Source of the DNA: a virus
Length of the DNA: 64,000 bases
Reading direction: 5' to 3' (one strand)
IMG/VR virus record: IMGVR_UViG_3300047388_000429
Location: 1-64,000 of that record
The position numbers and the translations under genes are program-made. Under the pieces are notes generated by a model. It had not been told where the DNA came from, searched no databases, and saw only the letters and a program-made list of their open reading frames with translations. Positions 46,373 through 55,073 of the stretch are shown here, in pieces; within the stretch, counting starts at the first letter, position 1; each line of letters starts with the position of its first letter.

Positions 46373-46917
46373 GTTTGTCTGGCCTCCCCGATTACACCGA
46401 GGATCATCTGCTCGGTATCGATCAGCGGCTTGTCGCTGGTGCCTGGCGGCTTTCCGCGGAGTTCGCCGGACTTCAGTTTTTCCGCGATCTCGCCGATAGT
46501 CTTTCCCGTTATCGGCCGACCGAGGGTCTTGCGGTAGTAGCGTGCCCAGAGCGTGATTTCGCTCAGTGGAGGTGATTTGACATCCGCGATAGACTGCTTG
46601 ATATCCTCTGCGGCGAGCTTCGCGATGTTCGTCATCGCGTCTTTTCCCGTTATTTTTCCGGAGATTATATTTTTCGCTTGGATCGCCGCGTAATCGTGCC
46701 ATCTTTGGGCGTTCTTCTTTATCGCCGGACGCATGAACGGACGTGGCGGAATCGGCCCGTGCCCGAATTCTTGGATTTGCGCGATATACGCCACCTGCTG
46801 GCCCGCCGGATACTTATTATCCTCGGCCCAGCCGGTCAGGCCTTCCCAGCCTTGCAGGGCCTTTAATTTTAAATCCAGCTCCGCAAAGGCGTTTGGATTG
46901 CTGCGTTTGACATCCAT
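46369..46917 (-). CDS. tail completion/virion morphogenesis protein
   Basis: 182 residues. GWAEDNKYPAGQQVAYIAQI, EFGHGPIPPRPFMRPAI and SPPLSEITLWARYYRK match HK97 gp10/tail-completion proteins of contractile phages. Confidence 0.7.
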   Translation of the reverse strand: MDVKRSNPNAFAELDLKLKALQGWEGLTGWAEDNKYPAGQQVAYIAQIQEFGHGPIPPRPFMRPAIKKNAQRWHDYAAIQAKNIISGKITGKDAMTNIAKLAAEDIKQSIADVKSPPLSEITLWARYYRKTLGRPITGKTIGEIAEKLKSGELRGKPPGTSDKPLIDTEQMILGVIGEARQT

Positions 46918-46920
46918 ATG

Positions 46921-47343
46921 TCACCTCCGCAGCGTGTATGTTGTCGGGAACCCGCCGACGAAGAACCCGCCAGCGGCCGCGACCTGAAAGAGAGCAAGCA
47001 ACTGCTGACCATACTGGGTCTGGTTCAGCCACCACTGCCATTGGTTGACCTCCGGCGGTGGAGTCAGCTGGACCGAGATTTTGTCGATCGTCGCGCCCTG
47101 AACGAGCCCCGCCTGCTGACCGGCGGCCGCCTGCGTGTTCAGGACCGCCAGATGCGCGGTCATCAGGTTGATCGCCCGATAACGCTGTTGCTGGGTCAGG
47201 CCTCCAGAGGCGGTATTATTGCTGATGTATGCGGTGGCTTCATTCCAGTACAACTGCAAAGTTTGTTCAGGATACTGTACCGAGTTAGCAAACTGGGTAT
47301 AATACTGGACAAATGTTGCATAATTGAACTGTAGGCATGTCAC
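46921..47343 (-). CDS. head-tail adaptor (DUF4054)
   Basis: 140 residues. FANSVQYPEQTLQLYWNEAT, RYRAINLMTAHLAVL and ISVQLTPPPEVNQWQWWLNQ with a C-terminal VGGFPTTYTLRR match DUF4054 adaptors, which dock on the portal ring. Confidence 0.82.
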   Translation of the reverse strand: MTCLQFNYATFVQYYTQFANSVQYPEQTLQLYWNEATAYISNNTASGGLTQQQRYRAINLMTAHLAVLNTQAAAGQQAGLVQGATIDKISVQLTPPPEVNQWQWWLNQTQYGQQLLALFQVAAAGGFFVGGFPTTYTLRR

Positions 47344-47756
47344 TGCAACGCGGCTCCTCCACCGACTCTCATTTCTTTAGGAATCTCGAGGCGCCCGCCA
47401 GGCAGATAGTCTTTTTGCGTCAGCGGTGCATCTGGGCTCGTCGACATATCCGGCGCAACTTCTTCTCCGTCGATCTTCTTATCGAATCTTTTGACGGCCC
47501 CTGATTTCAGGTGTTGCTGGAAAGTTTGATCGCGGAGAAGAAATTCCATTTCTTCGTCCGTGACCTTTGTGACGATCCCATGCTGAGTGAAAAGACCGCG
47601 CGTGTCGTTTTTCTGAACAACGCCGTGTTTTCCCTTGATAAGGACGTGGTCCTTACCCGATGAGAGTTTTTCGGATACGTTAGGTCCGCCTGCCGGAGAG
47701 TTTTTCCAGTTGACATACTTAACATCGGAAGTGTGGGTGCTTACGATATATGGCAT
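47340..47756 (-). CDS. 138-residue head-region protein
   Basis: Starts at ATG 47756. A beta-rich first part (HVLIKGKHGVVQKNDTRG) is followed by a charged C-terminus. Similar small proteins sit between capsid and adaptor genes, but no role is known. Confidence 0.5.
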   Translation of the reverse strand: MPYIVSTHTSDVKYVNWKNSPAGGPNVSEKLSSGKDHVLIKGKHGVVQKNDTRGLFTQHGIVTKVTDEEMEFLLRDQTFQQHLKSGAVKRFDKKIDGEEVAPDMSTSPDAPLTQKDYLPGGRLEIPKEMRVGGGAALQ

Positions 47757-47758
47757 GT

Positions 47759-48922
47759 TTAGATCCCCGTCCAGCGAGTCATTGCGTAAGGACGTTTGCA
47801 GAGCGCGCCGGCCGAGGCGTGAACGTAATCTTCTTCGTATCCCTTGGCTTGGATGGCGACGCCTAGGAACTGAAGTTTTGCCGGAACGATCTGTGTCCAT
47901 GTCTTGCGGTTGTCCGAAGAAACGCCATCGTCGACAACATCTGCGTGGATGTTGAAGACATTGGCACCGGAGTTCGCGGAGTTGAACTGCGGGGCGCTGA
48001 CAACGCGGCACATCGGATATGCGGTCTTCAGCCAGCCGATGACCGAGATACCGAAGTCCGAGGTCTTTTTCAGGAACTCGATGCTGTTCGTCGGAACCGT
48101 CAGGGTCGTCGGTGTCTTCTCGGGGTCGACGAGGTCGTTGGTCTGCGTGCGGAGCTGCGCGAAGGCCGTGATCAGGTCGGACTGGATTTCTAGGAAGGTC
48201 TTGGCCGACCAGAGTTTCGAGCTCGAAACCGCTCCGGTGGCAACCGTCAGATATGCCAGAAGGTTCGGGTCCGTGAGGAATCCGTAGGTCTGGTTATTTC
48301 CGCTGTTGTAGCCGTAGAAGCCGATCTGGTTACGCATGACCTCGAGCTGCAGGGCGCAGGAAGCGCGCTTCTGTTCGCCGCTGTCGACACGGACGCGGGC
48401 GCTCGTCGCCTGTTCCAGTTTGCCGACGTGCATGCCGAGCTCGTTACGGACGACCGAACGCTGAACGAAGTTCAGGTTCCAGTCGGTGAGCGGGATATTC
48501 CCGTTGTCACTGTAAGGAACCGGAGCACCGGTCATTTCGAGAACTTGTTGGACGATCTGCACGTCTTCCCATGTCCCTACGGTATCGACACCGATGATCT
48601 CGTCGATTTTACGAGCGGCCGTGGCGATCGCGACGATGCCAGGCAGCCAGTTTTGCAGGAACTGAAGCGGGGCCGCGAGCGACGGCGTGGTCACCGGTTG
48701 CTGGATCGAACCAGCGTCCATCGCGAGATTGAACTGACGGGACTGATAAGCCCTGTTCATTTCGTCGAGGACGCCAGGCGCGAAGCCTACGCCGATGGCC
48801 TGCAATGTGCGGTCGAGAGACGCGTCCATCGCATATTCTTTGCCGACGGCCCAGCGATTGTGCTTTTCGATGAACGCGGGGCTAAAGCTGGCGTGGACTT
48901 TAGAAATTTCTGTCTGCATCAT
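47759..48922 (-). CDS. major capsid protein (DUF2184)
   Basis: 387 residues, the right length for an HK97 fold. AIATAARKIDEIIGVDTVGT (N-terminal arm exit), RAYQSRQFNLAMDAG and PTTLTVPTNSIEFLKKTS fit DUF2184 capsid proteins. Lies after the cement and protease genes, as expected. Confidence 0.85.
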   Translation of the reverse strand: MMQTEISKVHASFSPAFIEKHNRWAVGKEYAMDASLDRTLQAIGVGFAPGVLDEMNRAYQSRQFNLAMDAGSIQQPVTTPSLAAPLQFLQNWLPGIVAIATAARKIDEIIGVDTVGTWEDVQIVQQVLEMTGAPVPYSDNGNIPLTDWNLNFVQRSVVRNELGMHVGKLEQATSARVRVDSGEQKRASCALQLEVMRNQIGFYGYNSGNNQTYGFLTDPNLLAYLTVATGAVSSSKLWSAKTFLEIQSDLITAFAQLRTQTNDLVDPEKTPTTLTVPTNSIEFLKKTSDFGISVIGWLKTAYPMCRVVSAPQFNSANSGANVFNIHADVVDDGVSSDNRKTWTQIVPAKLQFLGVAIQAKGYEEDYVHASAGALCKRPYAMTRWTGI

Positions 48923-48930
48923 GGTTCTCC

Positions 48931-49917
48931 TTAATTGCTAAGTTGGATGACCGCAACGCCGCCGGTCGTATCAGCCTGATACTGGAATACGGTTGCATTC
49001 GGGACAAAGAGGTTCGATGGGCCGGTGACCGCGATGGCCGGTGTAATCGTGCCGACGGTCTGGTTGAGCGTGTAAGTTCCGGTGTTGCCCGTGCCGGTGC
49101 CAAGCGCCGTGACGACGGTATTAGCGGGAACCCCTGCGCCGAACACTTGCGTGCCGATCAGGATCTCACCCGAAGACACCGTGGCAACGGTCATGACGTT
49201 GGTCGCGAAGGTCGCCGTGCCAACGAATGCCGGAGCCGGTACGTTCGCCACACGAAGCGTATTCGTGCTCGAAACCGTCTGCTGGTTGATCGTGCTCAGA
49301 TTGTAGGTGCCGGTGAAGCCGTTACCGGTACCCAAGCTGATGATCGTCGCGGGTTCAACGCCGGTGCCGGTAACGATCTGACCAACGGCGAGTTTACCGC
49401 CGGTCGTCGCTACAGCGGTGACCGTCAGAACGTCGGCGACCCCTGCGCTGCCTCCAGCTGCGATCGAGCCGGTGAAAGCTACTACAGGAGGAACGCTGTT
49501 CAAGTTGCCGGTCAGCGGGTCGTAGGTAACGAGGTCGCCAGGGTTTGCCGGACCAGGAAGATTGACGAACACATAACCACGGCTCAGAAGCTGGCCTTGA
49601 CCGTTGTCGGGGACCGCAAGAGTCGCCGCCAGCGGGTTGCCGCCGGTACCGAAGAGCGCGTTCTGCTTGATGTTGCAGAGGATGCCGCCCAGCGGGCCTG
49701 TGCCACCGACTTGCGCGATAGCGCCGTTCGGGGTTGCGCCACTCGGTGTCGCGGTCGCAGCCGTCTGTAACGTGAAGTAGTTACCGAACAGTTGCGGGAC
49801 GCCGTTGGAATACAGGTTGTATTCCAGAGCGCGCTCTCCGCCATCGGAGAAAGCGAGATCACCGACGATTCCGAGAGCGTTGAAGATATTTACTGCTTGT
49901 TGAAATTGAGCTGTCAT
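48931..49917 (-). CDS. capsid cement protein (DUF2190) with Ig-like insert
   Basis: 328 residues. The ends (VGDLAFSDGGERALEYNLYS; FQYQADTTGGVAVIQLS) are cement-type, interrupted by two tandem repeats (residues ~160-235 and ~240-300) of the pattern L-T-V-T-A-V...G-Q-I-V-T-G-T-G-V, which occur as Ig-like surface domains in phage head proteins. Confidence 0.75.
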   Translation of the reverse strand: MTAQFQQAVNIFNALGIVGDLAFSDGGERALEYNLYSNGVPQLFGNYFTLQTAATATPSGATPNGAIAQVGGTGPLGGILCNIKQNALFGTGGNPLAATLAVPDNGQGQLLSRGYVFVNLPGPANPGDLVTYDPLTGNLNSVPPVVAFTGSIAAGGSAGVADVLTVTAVATTGGKLAVGQIVTGTGVEPATIISLGTGNGFTGTYNLSTINQQTVSSTNTLRVANVPAPAFVGTATFATNVMTVATVSSGEILIGTQVFGAGVPANTVVTALGTGTGNTGTYTLNQTVGTITPAIAVTGPSNLFVPNATVFQYQADTTGGVAVIQLSN

Positions 49918-49928
49918 TTCGTTTCCCC

Positions 49929-51289
49929 TTATTGGCTGTCAGCAAGAGTTTTGTCGATCAGACCAGTGCCGGTTGAGGCGCTGTCCGTAGCAAAAGCGAG
50001 ACCGATGCGGGGCTTCGCGGTGTTGAGACCGTCGAGGTATGCATCAAGGACCACCGATTCCTGTCCCTTCGGTGCCTTTTTGCCCATCTTTTCCAGAGCG
50101 TAGGTCGCGACTTCTTCGGCGCTGGCCATCAGGGAGTGATCGAAGGTCCCGATGTGCGGCGTAACCTTGGCGACCAGCTTGTCGCGGTTCGCGATATCGC
50201 TGAGCATCGATTTGGTACCACGACCCTCAAGTGCTGCGATCTTCGCATTCAGCGGGGCCACTGCTTTTTCGATCGCGTTGGTGATTGCTGCATCCATTGC
50301 GCCTTTTTCCTTTTCCTTTTCGGACTCGTCTTTGGCTTTGTCTTTGTCGGCCTCGTCCTTTGCCTTGTCGTCTTTCTTTTCTTCGGCGGCATCTTTGCCT
50401 TCTTTTTGCTCGCCTTCTTTTTCTTTGGTGTCGCCGTCCTTGGCGTCCTTGCCCTTGCCTTCGATTTCGGTTTCACCTTCTTTTTTGCTGTGTTCTTCCA
50501 GCATGTCACCGATCTTCTTCAGCATCGGGAGGTTGTCCTTCATGAACTTGTGGACATCATCGAGGGATGCCTTTTGTTCTTCCTTCTGTTCTGTCGCCTC
50601 AGTCATTCCATCTTCTCCTTTTGATTTACGGGCCTCGCTGTAGGCGATTGCCGCAGCTTGTTTTGGGTCTTTTCCGTGCTCGATCTCGGTCTTGATGTTC
50701 TCGGAAATCACTTCCTTCGATGAGCCTTCTTTTAATGGCATTTCATCACCGAGATTGATGTCGAAACTATCAAAGGCGAAACCGTGATCGAGAACGGCAA
50801 CGTCGCAGCGAGCCTTGTCGACGAGCGCGATATGATTGCCGCGCAGGCCGCGCTGAATGAAATCATACGGGATTCCATTCCAAGAGCCTTTTTTTTTTCC
50901 CATTCACGGACTCGGTATCCCAGCGAGAGTTCTTTCTTGCCGGCCTCGATAAGGCGCTTCAGAGTCTCCGAGAAAATCTTGAGAGGCGCATAAAGGATGC
51001 CGCCTTCGAACATCAGTTTCTCGCCGGTCGTCCCGTGCGCGCCCTTTTCTTCTGTGGGCGTGAATCCCGTGCCGAGCATCGTGTGGTCGTTGACCAGCGG
51101 GACGAGCTCAAAACTTTTCATGGCCTCGGGATCAGCGAGTTCCTCGGGCGGCCGATAGACGTTGTAAACTTTTTCTGGTTCGCACTCTTCGGATATATTC
51201 TTTCCGAGGTATGGAAAGACGCCAACGCGAGAGATCGGATTTTTCTCTATCGTAATAAAACCGTTCTCATCGATTTCTCTGGCTGTCAT
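49929..51289 (-). CDS. DUF2213 head maturation protease fused to scaffold-like domain, read through a -1 shift
   Basis: The protease begins at ATG 51289 (GGGAG upstream) and continues in frame to residue 134 (WEKKK), where the A10 run allows a -1 slip into the frame that ends at 49929; total 453 residues. Conserved DUF2213 order is preserved only in the fusion: [25 protein letters not shown] then [19 protein letters not shown] and [14 protein letters not shown]. The second part (acidic/Lys coiled coil, residues ~220-340) resembles a scaffold. No ribosome site lies before the ATG at 50903. Confidence 0.65.
50732..51289 (-). CDS. DUF2213 protease, unshifted short form
   Basis: Without the slip the frame stops at 50732 after 185 residues; the last 51 residues are not family-like. 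It would lack the C-terminal half of the protease domain that carries the RGNHIALV segment, so it is probably inactive or, if the A10 tract is a sequencing artefact, not made. Confidence 0.4.
   Translation of the reverse strand: MTAREIDENGFITIEKNPISRVGVFPYLGKNISEECEPEKVYNVYRPPEELADPEAMKSFELVPLVNDHTMLGTGFTPTEEKGAHGTTGEKLMFEGGILYAPLKIFSETLKRLIEAGKKELSLGYRVREWEKKKALGMESRMISFSAACAAIISRSSTRLAATLPFSITVSPLIVSTSISVMKCH
50888..50894 (-). promoter_or_regulatory. candidate -1 frameshift site A AAA AAG in an A10 run
   Basis: The 0-frame codons GAA AAA AAA AAG include the dnaX-type heptamer. After a slip, GGC TCT TGG continues the DUF2213 domain. RNA polymerase slippage on A10 or a one-base sequencing error would give the same outcome. 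Confidence 0.55.
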
Positions 51290-51347
51290 CGGTGCTCCCT
51301 TACTTATCAGGAACACGAAGAACAAAATCCGTCAAAAAGTTTTCGGA

Positions 51348-51377
51348 TTGACAAAGGTGACCGGCGGTGATTAGAGT
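51348..51377 (+). promoter_or_regulatory. strong promoter of the inserted (+) island
   Basis: Consensus TTGACA (51348-51353), 18 bp and TAGAGT (51372-51377), 30 bp before the HTH gene and directed against the structural operon. Confidence 0.65.
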
Positions 51378-51407
51378 AGATGGACGGTTACAGAAGGTAA
51401 TATAAAT

Positions 51408-51590
51408 ATGATCGAAGCCGAGAATTTCTATACGACAGCTGAAGTCGCAGATTTTCTGAACATCAAGACCTCGACTCTTAAAAAGTGGCGTCACATCAAA
51501 AAATTCAATCCCCCGCATTTCAAATTTGGTGGGGGCGTCCGTTACAAGGGCGCTGATTTGCTGTCTTGGATAGAGAGAAATAAAAAATGA
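51408..51590 (+). CDS. helix-turn-helix protein, excisionase/AlpA-like
   Basis: 60 residues. FYTTAEVADFLNIKTSTLKK and a C-terminal VRYKGADLLSWIERN fit the MerR-like wing-helix of AlpA/Xis proteins. AGAAGG precedes its ATG. It is oriented opposite to the flanking head genes and has its own promoter, so it is a morphogenesis-region insertion that may act as a regulator. Confidence 0.75.
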   Translation: MIEAENFYTTAEVADFLNIKTSTLKKWRHIKKFNPPHFKFGGGVRYKGADLLSWIERNKK

Positions 51591-51841
51591 GAACCCATTC
51601 AAATCCCGAAGAATCGCCGTACTACGCAACGGAGCAGGACCACGAGAAGGCGTTCATCAAATACTGGAAAGAACGGGGAATCAACGTCGGAACAAAAATA
51701 GAAGAGACGTCCATGCGCCACTTCACGAGCTATAACCTGAGATCCGATCTTGTCATGCGCGTCCCGCGCGCGCCGCACCCGCGCGTCTACGGGATCGACC
51801 GGACGGAGATCAAGCTGCGTCATCAAAGGAAATGGGGATGA
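51587..51841 (+). CDS. 84-residue protein of unknown function
   Basis: Charged and Arg/His-rich (VMRVPRAPHPRVYGIDRTEI). Coupled by ATGA to both neighbours. Not recognised. Confidence 0.45.
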   Translation: MRTHSNPEESPYYATEQDHEKAFIKYWKERGINVGTKIEETSMRHFTSYNLRSDLVMRVPRAPHPRVYGIDRTEIKLRHQRKWG

Positions 51842-51999
51842 AGATTCGAGCTCTGGCTTGGGTGGCCGCCGCATTAATGTCTTGGAGCCGATATCCCACT
51901 TGGTCGTCAGGTAATATTAAAGAAGTAACCGCAGATGCCGACACATTGTTATCAGAATTTGATAAAAGATTCGATAGCAATGGAGACCGCAAAAATTAG
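51838..51999 (+). CDS. 53-residue protein with hydrophobic N-terminus
   Basis: KIRALAWVAAALMSWSRYP suggests a signal or anchor, followed by an acidic helix. It converges with the gpF-like gene, overlapping its end by four bases. Confidence 0.4.
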   Translation: MKIRALAWVAAALMSWSRYPTWSSGNIKEVTADADTLLSEFDKRFDSNGDRKN

Positions 52000-52847
52000 T
52001 CCTTCTGCGGCCGGATGACCGCGACCGCGCGGCAGCGGCAATTGATGGCCGTCCCTGGAAATCCGTACATCGCCGGTTGAGACTTCGTCGCCTTCTGGAC
52101 TAGCACGGGTGTATCAAAACGGAAGACCCGTCCGTCGTAGTCGATGTGGAGCTCCCGCGGTTCCACGGATCCGCTGGTATGCCGCCATGTGTATTCCTCG
52201 ATCCCCTCATCCTGGTACCGGACGCGCGATAGCGTCTGCGTGGTCTTGCGCGTCTGGTCGAGGGCAATGATCTCCGCGCGCCGCATCGATACCGCTTTGT
52301 GGGCCCTGATTTCCTTGGTCAGCTGCGAGAGCCCTGTCCCCTGCGTGATCGACCGCATGACGCTCCCGTTGACCTGCGCGAGATATTGCTGGCCGATCGA
52401 TTTAATCAAGTTCACGTTCTCGGTGACGATCGCGCTCAAGTTCTCGTTCAGGTGCTCGCTCAAGTTCTCGCGGGGGACCGCAAATTGGAGACTCATCTTT
52501 TTCAGGCTCTCTCGGACCGCCGCCTTATTCGCCTTGTCCGATTGGCCGGTGAATTTCTCGGCCAGCGGCTTCGCCCGCTTATTGAAGAGCCTGATGAATT
52601 TCCGCGACAGATAATTCGTGAGAATCCGCGCCTGCGCCGACGGGCTGTCGTCCTGCGCGAAGAACGCCTGCACGTCCTCGTGGGCAAAAAGCTTCTTGAT
52701 CTCGCGTTCGTACTCGTCGGACATCCGCGTGATCAGCGCCTGCAGCTCGGCCTTATAGCGCGCGGCCACTCCGGCCGGCGGGGTGATGACGTGGCCTTCA
52801 ATGAATTTCTGCTGGAGTCTAGGTCGCCATTTTTCTTTGCGCGCCAT
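51996..52847 (-). CDS. minor head protein, Mu gpF/SPP1 gp7-like
   Basis: 283 residues. KAVSMRRAEIIALDQTRKTT, GIEEYTWRHTSGSVEPRELH and GFPGTAINCRCRAVAVI carry the conserved C-terminal block (H-x-x-x-G and N-C-R-C-R) of gp7/gpF head morphogenesis proteins, which bind the portal and act during packaging or ejection. Confidence 0.85.
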   Translation of the reverse strand: MARKEKWRPRLQQKFIEGHVITPPAGVAARYKAELQALITRMSDEYEREIKKLFAHEDVQAFFAQDDSPSAQARILTNYLSRKFIRLFNKRAKPLAEKFTGQSDKANKAAVRESLKKMSLQFAVPRENLSEHLNENLSAIVTENVNLIKSIGQQYLAQVNGSVMRSITQGTGLSQLTKEIRAHKAVSMRRAEIIALDQTRKTTQTLSRVRYQDEGIEEYTWRHTSGSVEPRELHIDYDGRVFRFDTPVLVQKATKSQPAMYGFPGTAINCRCRAVAVIRPQKD

Positions 52848-52853
52848 CGGCCA

Positions 52854-53021
52854 TCACTTGACTAGCCTGATGAAGTGCTCGCCCTTCGGCGGTTCTTCGG
52901 CGCGCTCTTCGAGGACAGGAATTCCCTGTTTTTTCATGATCTCGCGCGTCGCGGGAATCAGCCCCATTTCGCTTCTTCCATATTCTCTATGAAATCCGCC
53001 ACTGGAATTCTCATGTATCAT
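52854..53021 (-). CDS. 55-residue protein downstream of the portal gene
   Basis: Starts at ATG 53021 inside the end of the portal gene. GGFHREYGRSEMGLIPATRE and PPKGEHFIRLVK; no family recognised. AAGGAG precedes it at 53025-53030. Confidence 0.45.
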   Translation of the reverse strand: MIHENSSGGFHREYGRSEMGLIPATREIMKKQGIPVLEERAEEPPKGEHFIRLVK

Positions 53022-54960
53022 CTGATTCTCCTTGATCTGGTGACCTCACCAACTGGGGGTCAGGGGTTCTGCGTGTGTGTGTCGGTGAGGTCGTAACTTT
53101 GTCCGCGCCGTCCGTGGCCTTGCGCGTCGCCGCGTTGAAAACGACTTCGCGCGGGAGATCCGTGGTGAAGATCGGGGCGTTGCCGGTCCGGACCGCCGCG
53201 GCGAGGCTGTGGTGGCCGTCGACGATCATCCGGTAAAGCTTGCCTTGGTCCACAAATTCTGGGGTGACGTTGACCACGAAATCCCCGTTCTTGATCTTCT
53301 CCGCGACCTTCTTCTCATCCAAGTACCGCTGGTGGGTGATCAGGCGCGCGCCCTGAAAGGTTCCGGCCGCGGCGTCGAAATCCCCGCAGAGATATCCATC
53401 CTCGGCGGTTCCCCCATCGCCGTCGCCGCCCCCTTCGGGCTCCCCTTCTTCGGCCGCGGGGTCGAACGGTTCATCGATTTCCTCGATCCCGTTGTACCCG
53501 CTGTCCTTGTCGGCGATGAGTCTCTTCCGGCTGTCCACGCCGTCAATGGATCCAGCGGTCGTCAGCGCGACGTCCGTGTCGGCCTTGATCTTGTTGATCT
53601 CCGCGAGCTCCTTGGCGGTCGGGCTGTCCGTGGGGTTCCAGATGATCTCTATGTTGACCGTCGGGGATATCCCGTGACTGCGTTGGCAGAGCTGGGTGTG
53701 GCGCTCGACGATCGGCGAGAGCTCGAGCTCCTGCACGCTCTCGAGGAATTCGTGATAGCTGTCCGAGTCGTAAGTTCCCTCGGAGCCGAGGCCACCCTTC
53801 GGGGATTTCCCGAGGAGTTTGGCCTCGGGCACCTCGGCCTCGGCTGCCACGAGTCCATATTGCGTCATAATCGTCTCGTTGAATTCAGCGAGCGACGTGT
53901 CGATCTGGTCGACCTTCTCGTCGGGGCCCAGAACCTTGAGTCCGAAGTTATTGATCAGCGCCATCCACTCGGTGAGCTTCGCCTTGAAGACTTCAAGGTT
54001 GTTCATCGCCTTTGTCGTGTCAGTGGTCAGGGTCAGCAGGCGCTTGGTCATCGCCAGCAGCGGGGCCTCGTTGGCCGTCCGCTCCGCCGCGTAGACGCGC
54101 TCGTATATGAGCTGGGCCGTCGAGAGCCCGCCATAAAAATATGAGGGCTTCAGGATGTCCGCGAGATCGTTGCCGTTCCGTGAGATCACGAAATGACTGC
54201 GGTGGAATTTTTTGCCGTTGATCATCCACCACGTCGGGTTATAGAAGTTCTGACTCTGCGGGTTACTCGCGTCATCGAGGTCGAACATCGGGGCCAGCCA
54301 GTAAGGGTCGATCTGGGTCATCCCCTTGTAGGATCCTTCCTTGACGCCATCGATGTTGAACGGCAGCTCGTAGTCTATGCCGTCGACGAGAAAAAGGGTG
54401 TGCCGGATCCCGAAGACCCGCGCGAACTTGTAGTGCTCGATCAAATTGTTTTTAAGCTTGTATCGCTTGTCGAGCGCCCGCAGTTTGTCGAAAGCATCGG
54501 GCGGGACTTCGACATCCTTGTTGACCGTCCGCTCGAATCCGTGGCGCACTGCGTCTTGGCCTGGCATCTTGCAGGCCTTGTTGACCAGCCAGTTCTGGGC
54601 CAAGATCGCGCAGACCTGCCAGCCGATGAACCCTTGATTTGAAAACCACTCGAGGACGTGGATCGGCAGGAATCCCTGATTGCTGGCCGCGAAAGATTTT
54701 ACTTGCTGGATATTATTATCCATCACCTCTTTCATCTGCGAGTCCATGGCGACTGCAGTCCCTCCGGCGGTCACGATCTGTAGATCCGCGTGGGTGCGCA
54801 GGAAGCTCTTCTTCATCGCCGCGTCATGGCGACGCTGGAGTTCCATTGATGTGGTGAACCCGTCTTTTGCGACGGCCGTGAATCCCTTTGGATTCTCCAC
54901 GGGCTCGGCCTTGACGTTCTCGGGGGACTCTGATTTGTTATTGAACGGCCAGAATTTCAT
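53011..54960 (-). CDS. portal protein (DUF1073-like) with C-terminal ParB-like domain
   Basis: 649 residues. The first ~450 residues have portal features: FIGWQVCAILAQNWLVNKAC, FHRSHFVISRNGNDLADILK, YGGLSTAQLIYERVYAAERT, and EAKLLGKSPKGGLGSEGTYD near 390. After an acidic, Gly-rich linker, residues ~540-620 contain RLITHQRYLDEKKVAEKI and MIVDGHHSLAAAVRTG, the ParB/sulfiredoxin-like nucleotide-binding pattern. The C-terminus is basic. The domain could bind nucleotide or DNA at the portal. Confidence 0.82.
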   Translation of the reverse strand: MKFWPFNNKSESPENVKAEPVENPKGFTAVAKDGFTTSMELQRRHDAAMKKSFLRTHADLQIVTAGGTAVAMDSQMKEVMDNNIQQVKSFAASNQGFLPIHVLEWFSNQGFIGWQVCAILAQNWLVNKACKMPGQDAVRHGFERTVNKDVEVPPDAFDKLRALDKRYKLKNNLIEHYKFARVFGIRHTLFLVDGIDYELPFNIDGVKEGSYKGMTQIDPYWLAPMFDLDDASNPQSQNFYNPTWWMINGKKFHRSHFVISRNGNDLADILKPSYFYGGLSTAQLIYERVYAAERTANEAPLLAMTKRLLTLTTDTTKAMNNLEVFKAKLTEWMALINNFGLKVLGPDEKVDQIDTSLAEFNETIMTQYGLVAAEAEVPEAKLLGKSPKGGLGSEGTYDSDSYHEFLESVQELELSPIVERHTQLCQRSHGISPTVNIEIIWNPTDSPTAKELAEINKIKADTDVALTTAGSIDGVDSRKRLIADKDSGYNGIEEIDEPFDPAAEEGEPEGGGDGDGGTAEDGYLCGDFDAAAGTFQGARLITHQRYLDEKKVAEKIKNGDFVVNVTPEFVDQGKLYRMIVDGHHSLAAAVRTGNAPIFTTDLPREVVFNAATRKATDGADKVTTSPTHTRRTPDPQLVRSPDQGESDDT

Positions 54961-55073
54961 TTGTAGACCACGACTAAACCGGCGATGAAGAACATGAACA
55001 GAAGAGTCCCGATATACCAGTATGGAAAAAACTTTACAGCGCGGTCATCGGAAACGGATTTCTTCTTCTTCAC
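54957..55073 (-). CDS. 38-residue membrane protein between terminase and portal
   Basis: It starts at GTG 55073 inside the terminase stop and its own stop overlaps the portal ATG, so both junctions are coupled. KKKKSVSDDRAVKFFPYWY is followed by one span (IGTLLFMFFIAGLVVVY). Unknown function. Confidence 0.5.
   Translation of the reverse strand: MKKKKSVSDDRAVKFFPYWYIGTLLFMFFIAGLVVVYK

Noticed and set aside
53209-54144. 311-codon open frame opposite the portal gene
   Set aside because: Antisense shadow; no motifs or ribosome site, and the portal reading frame has clear family blocks.
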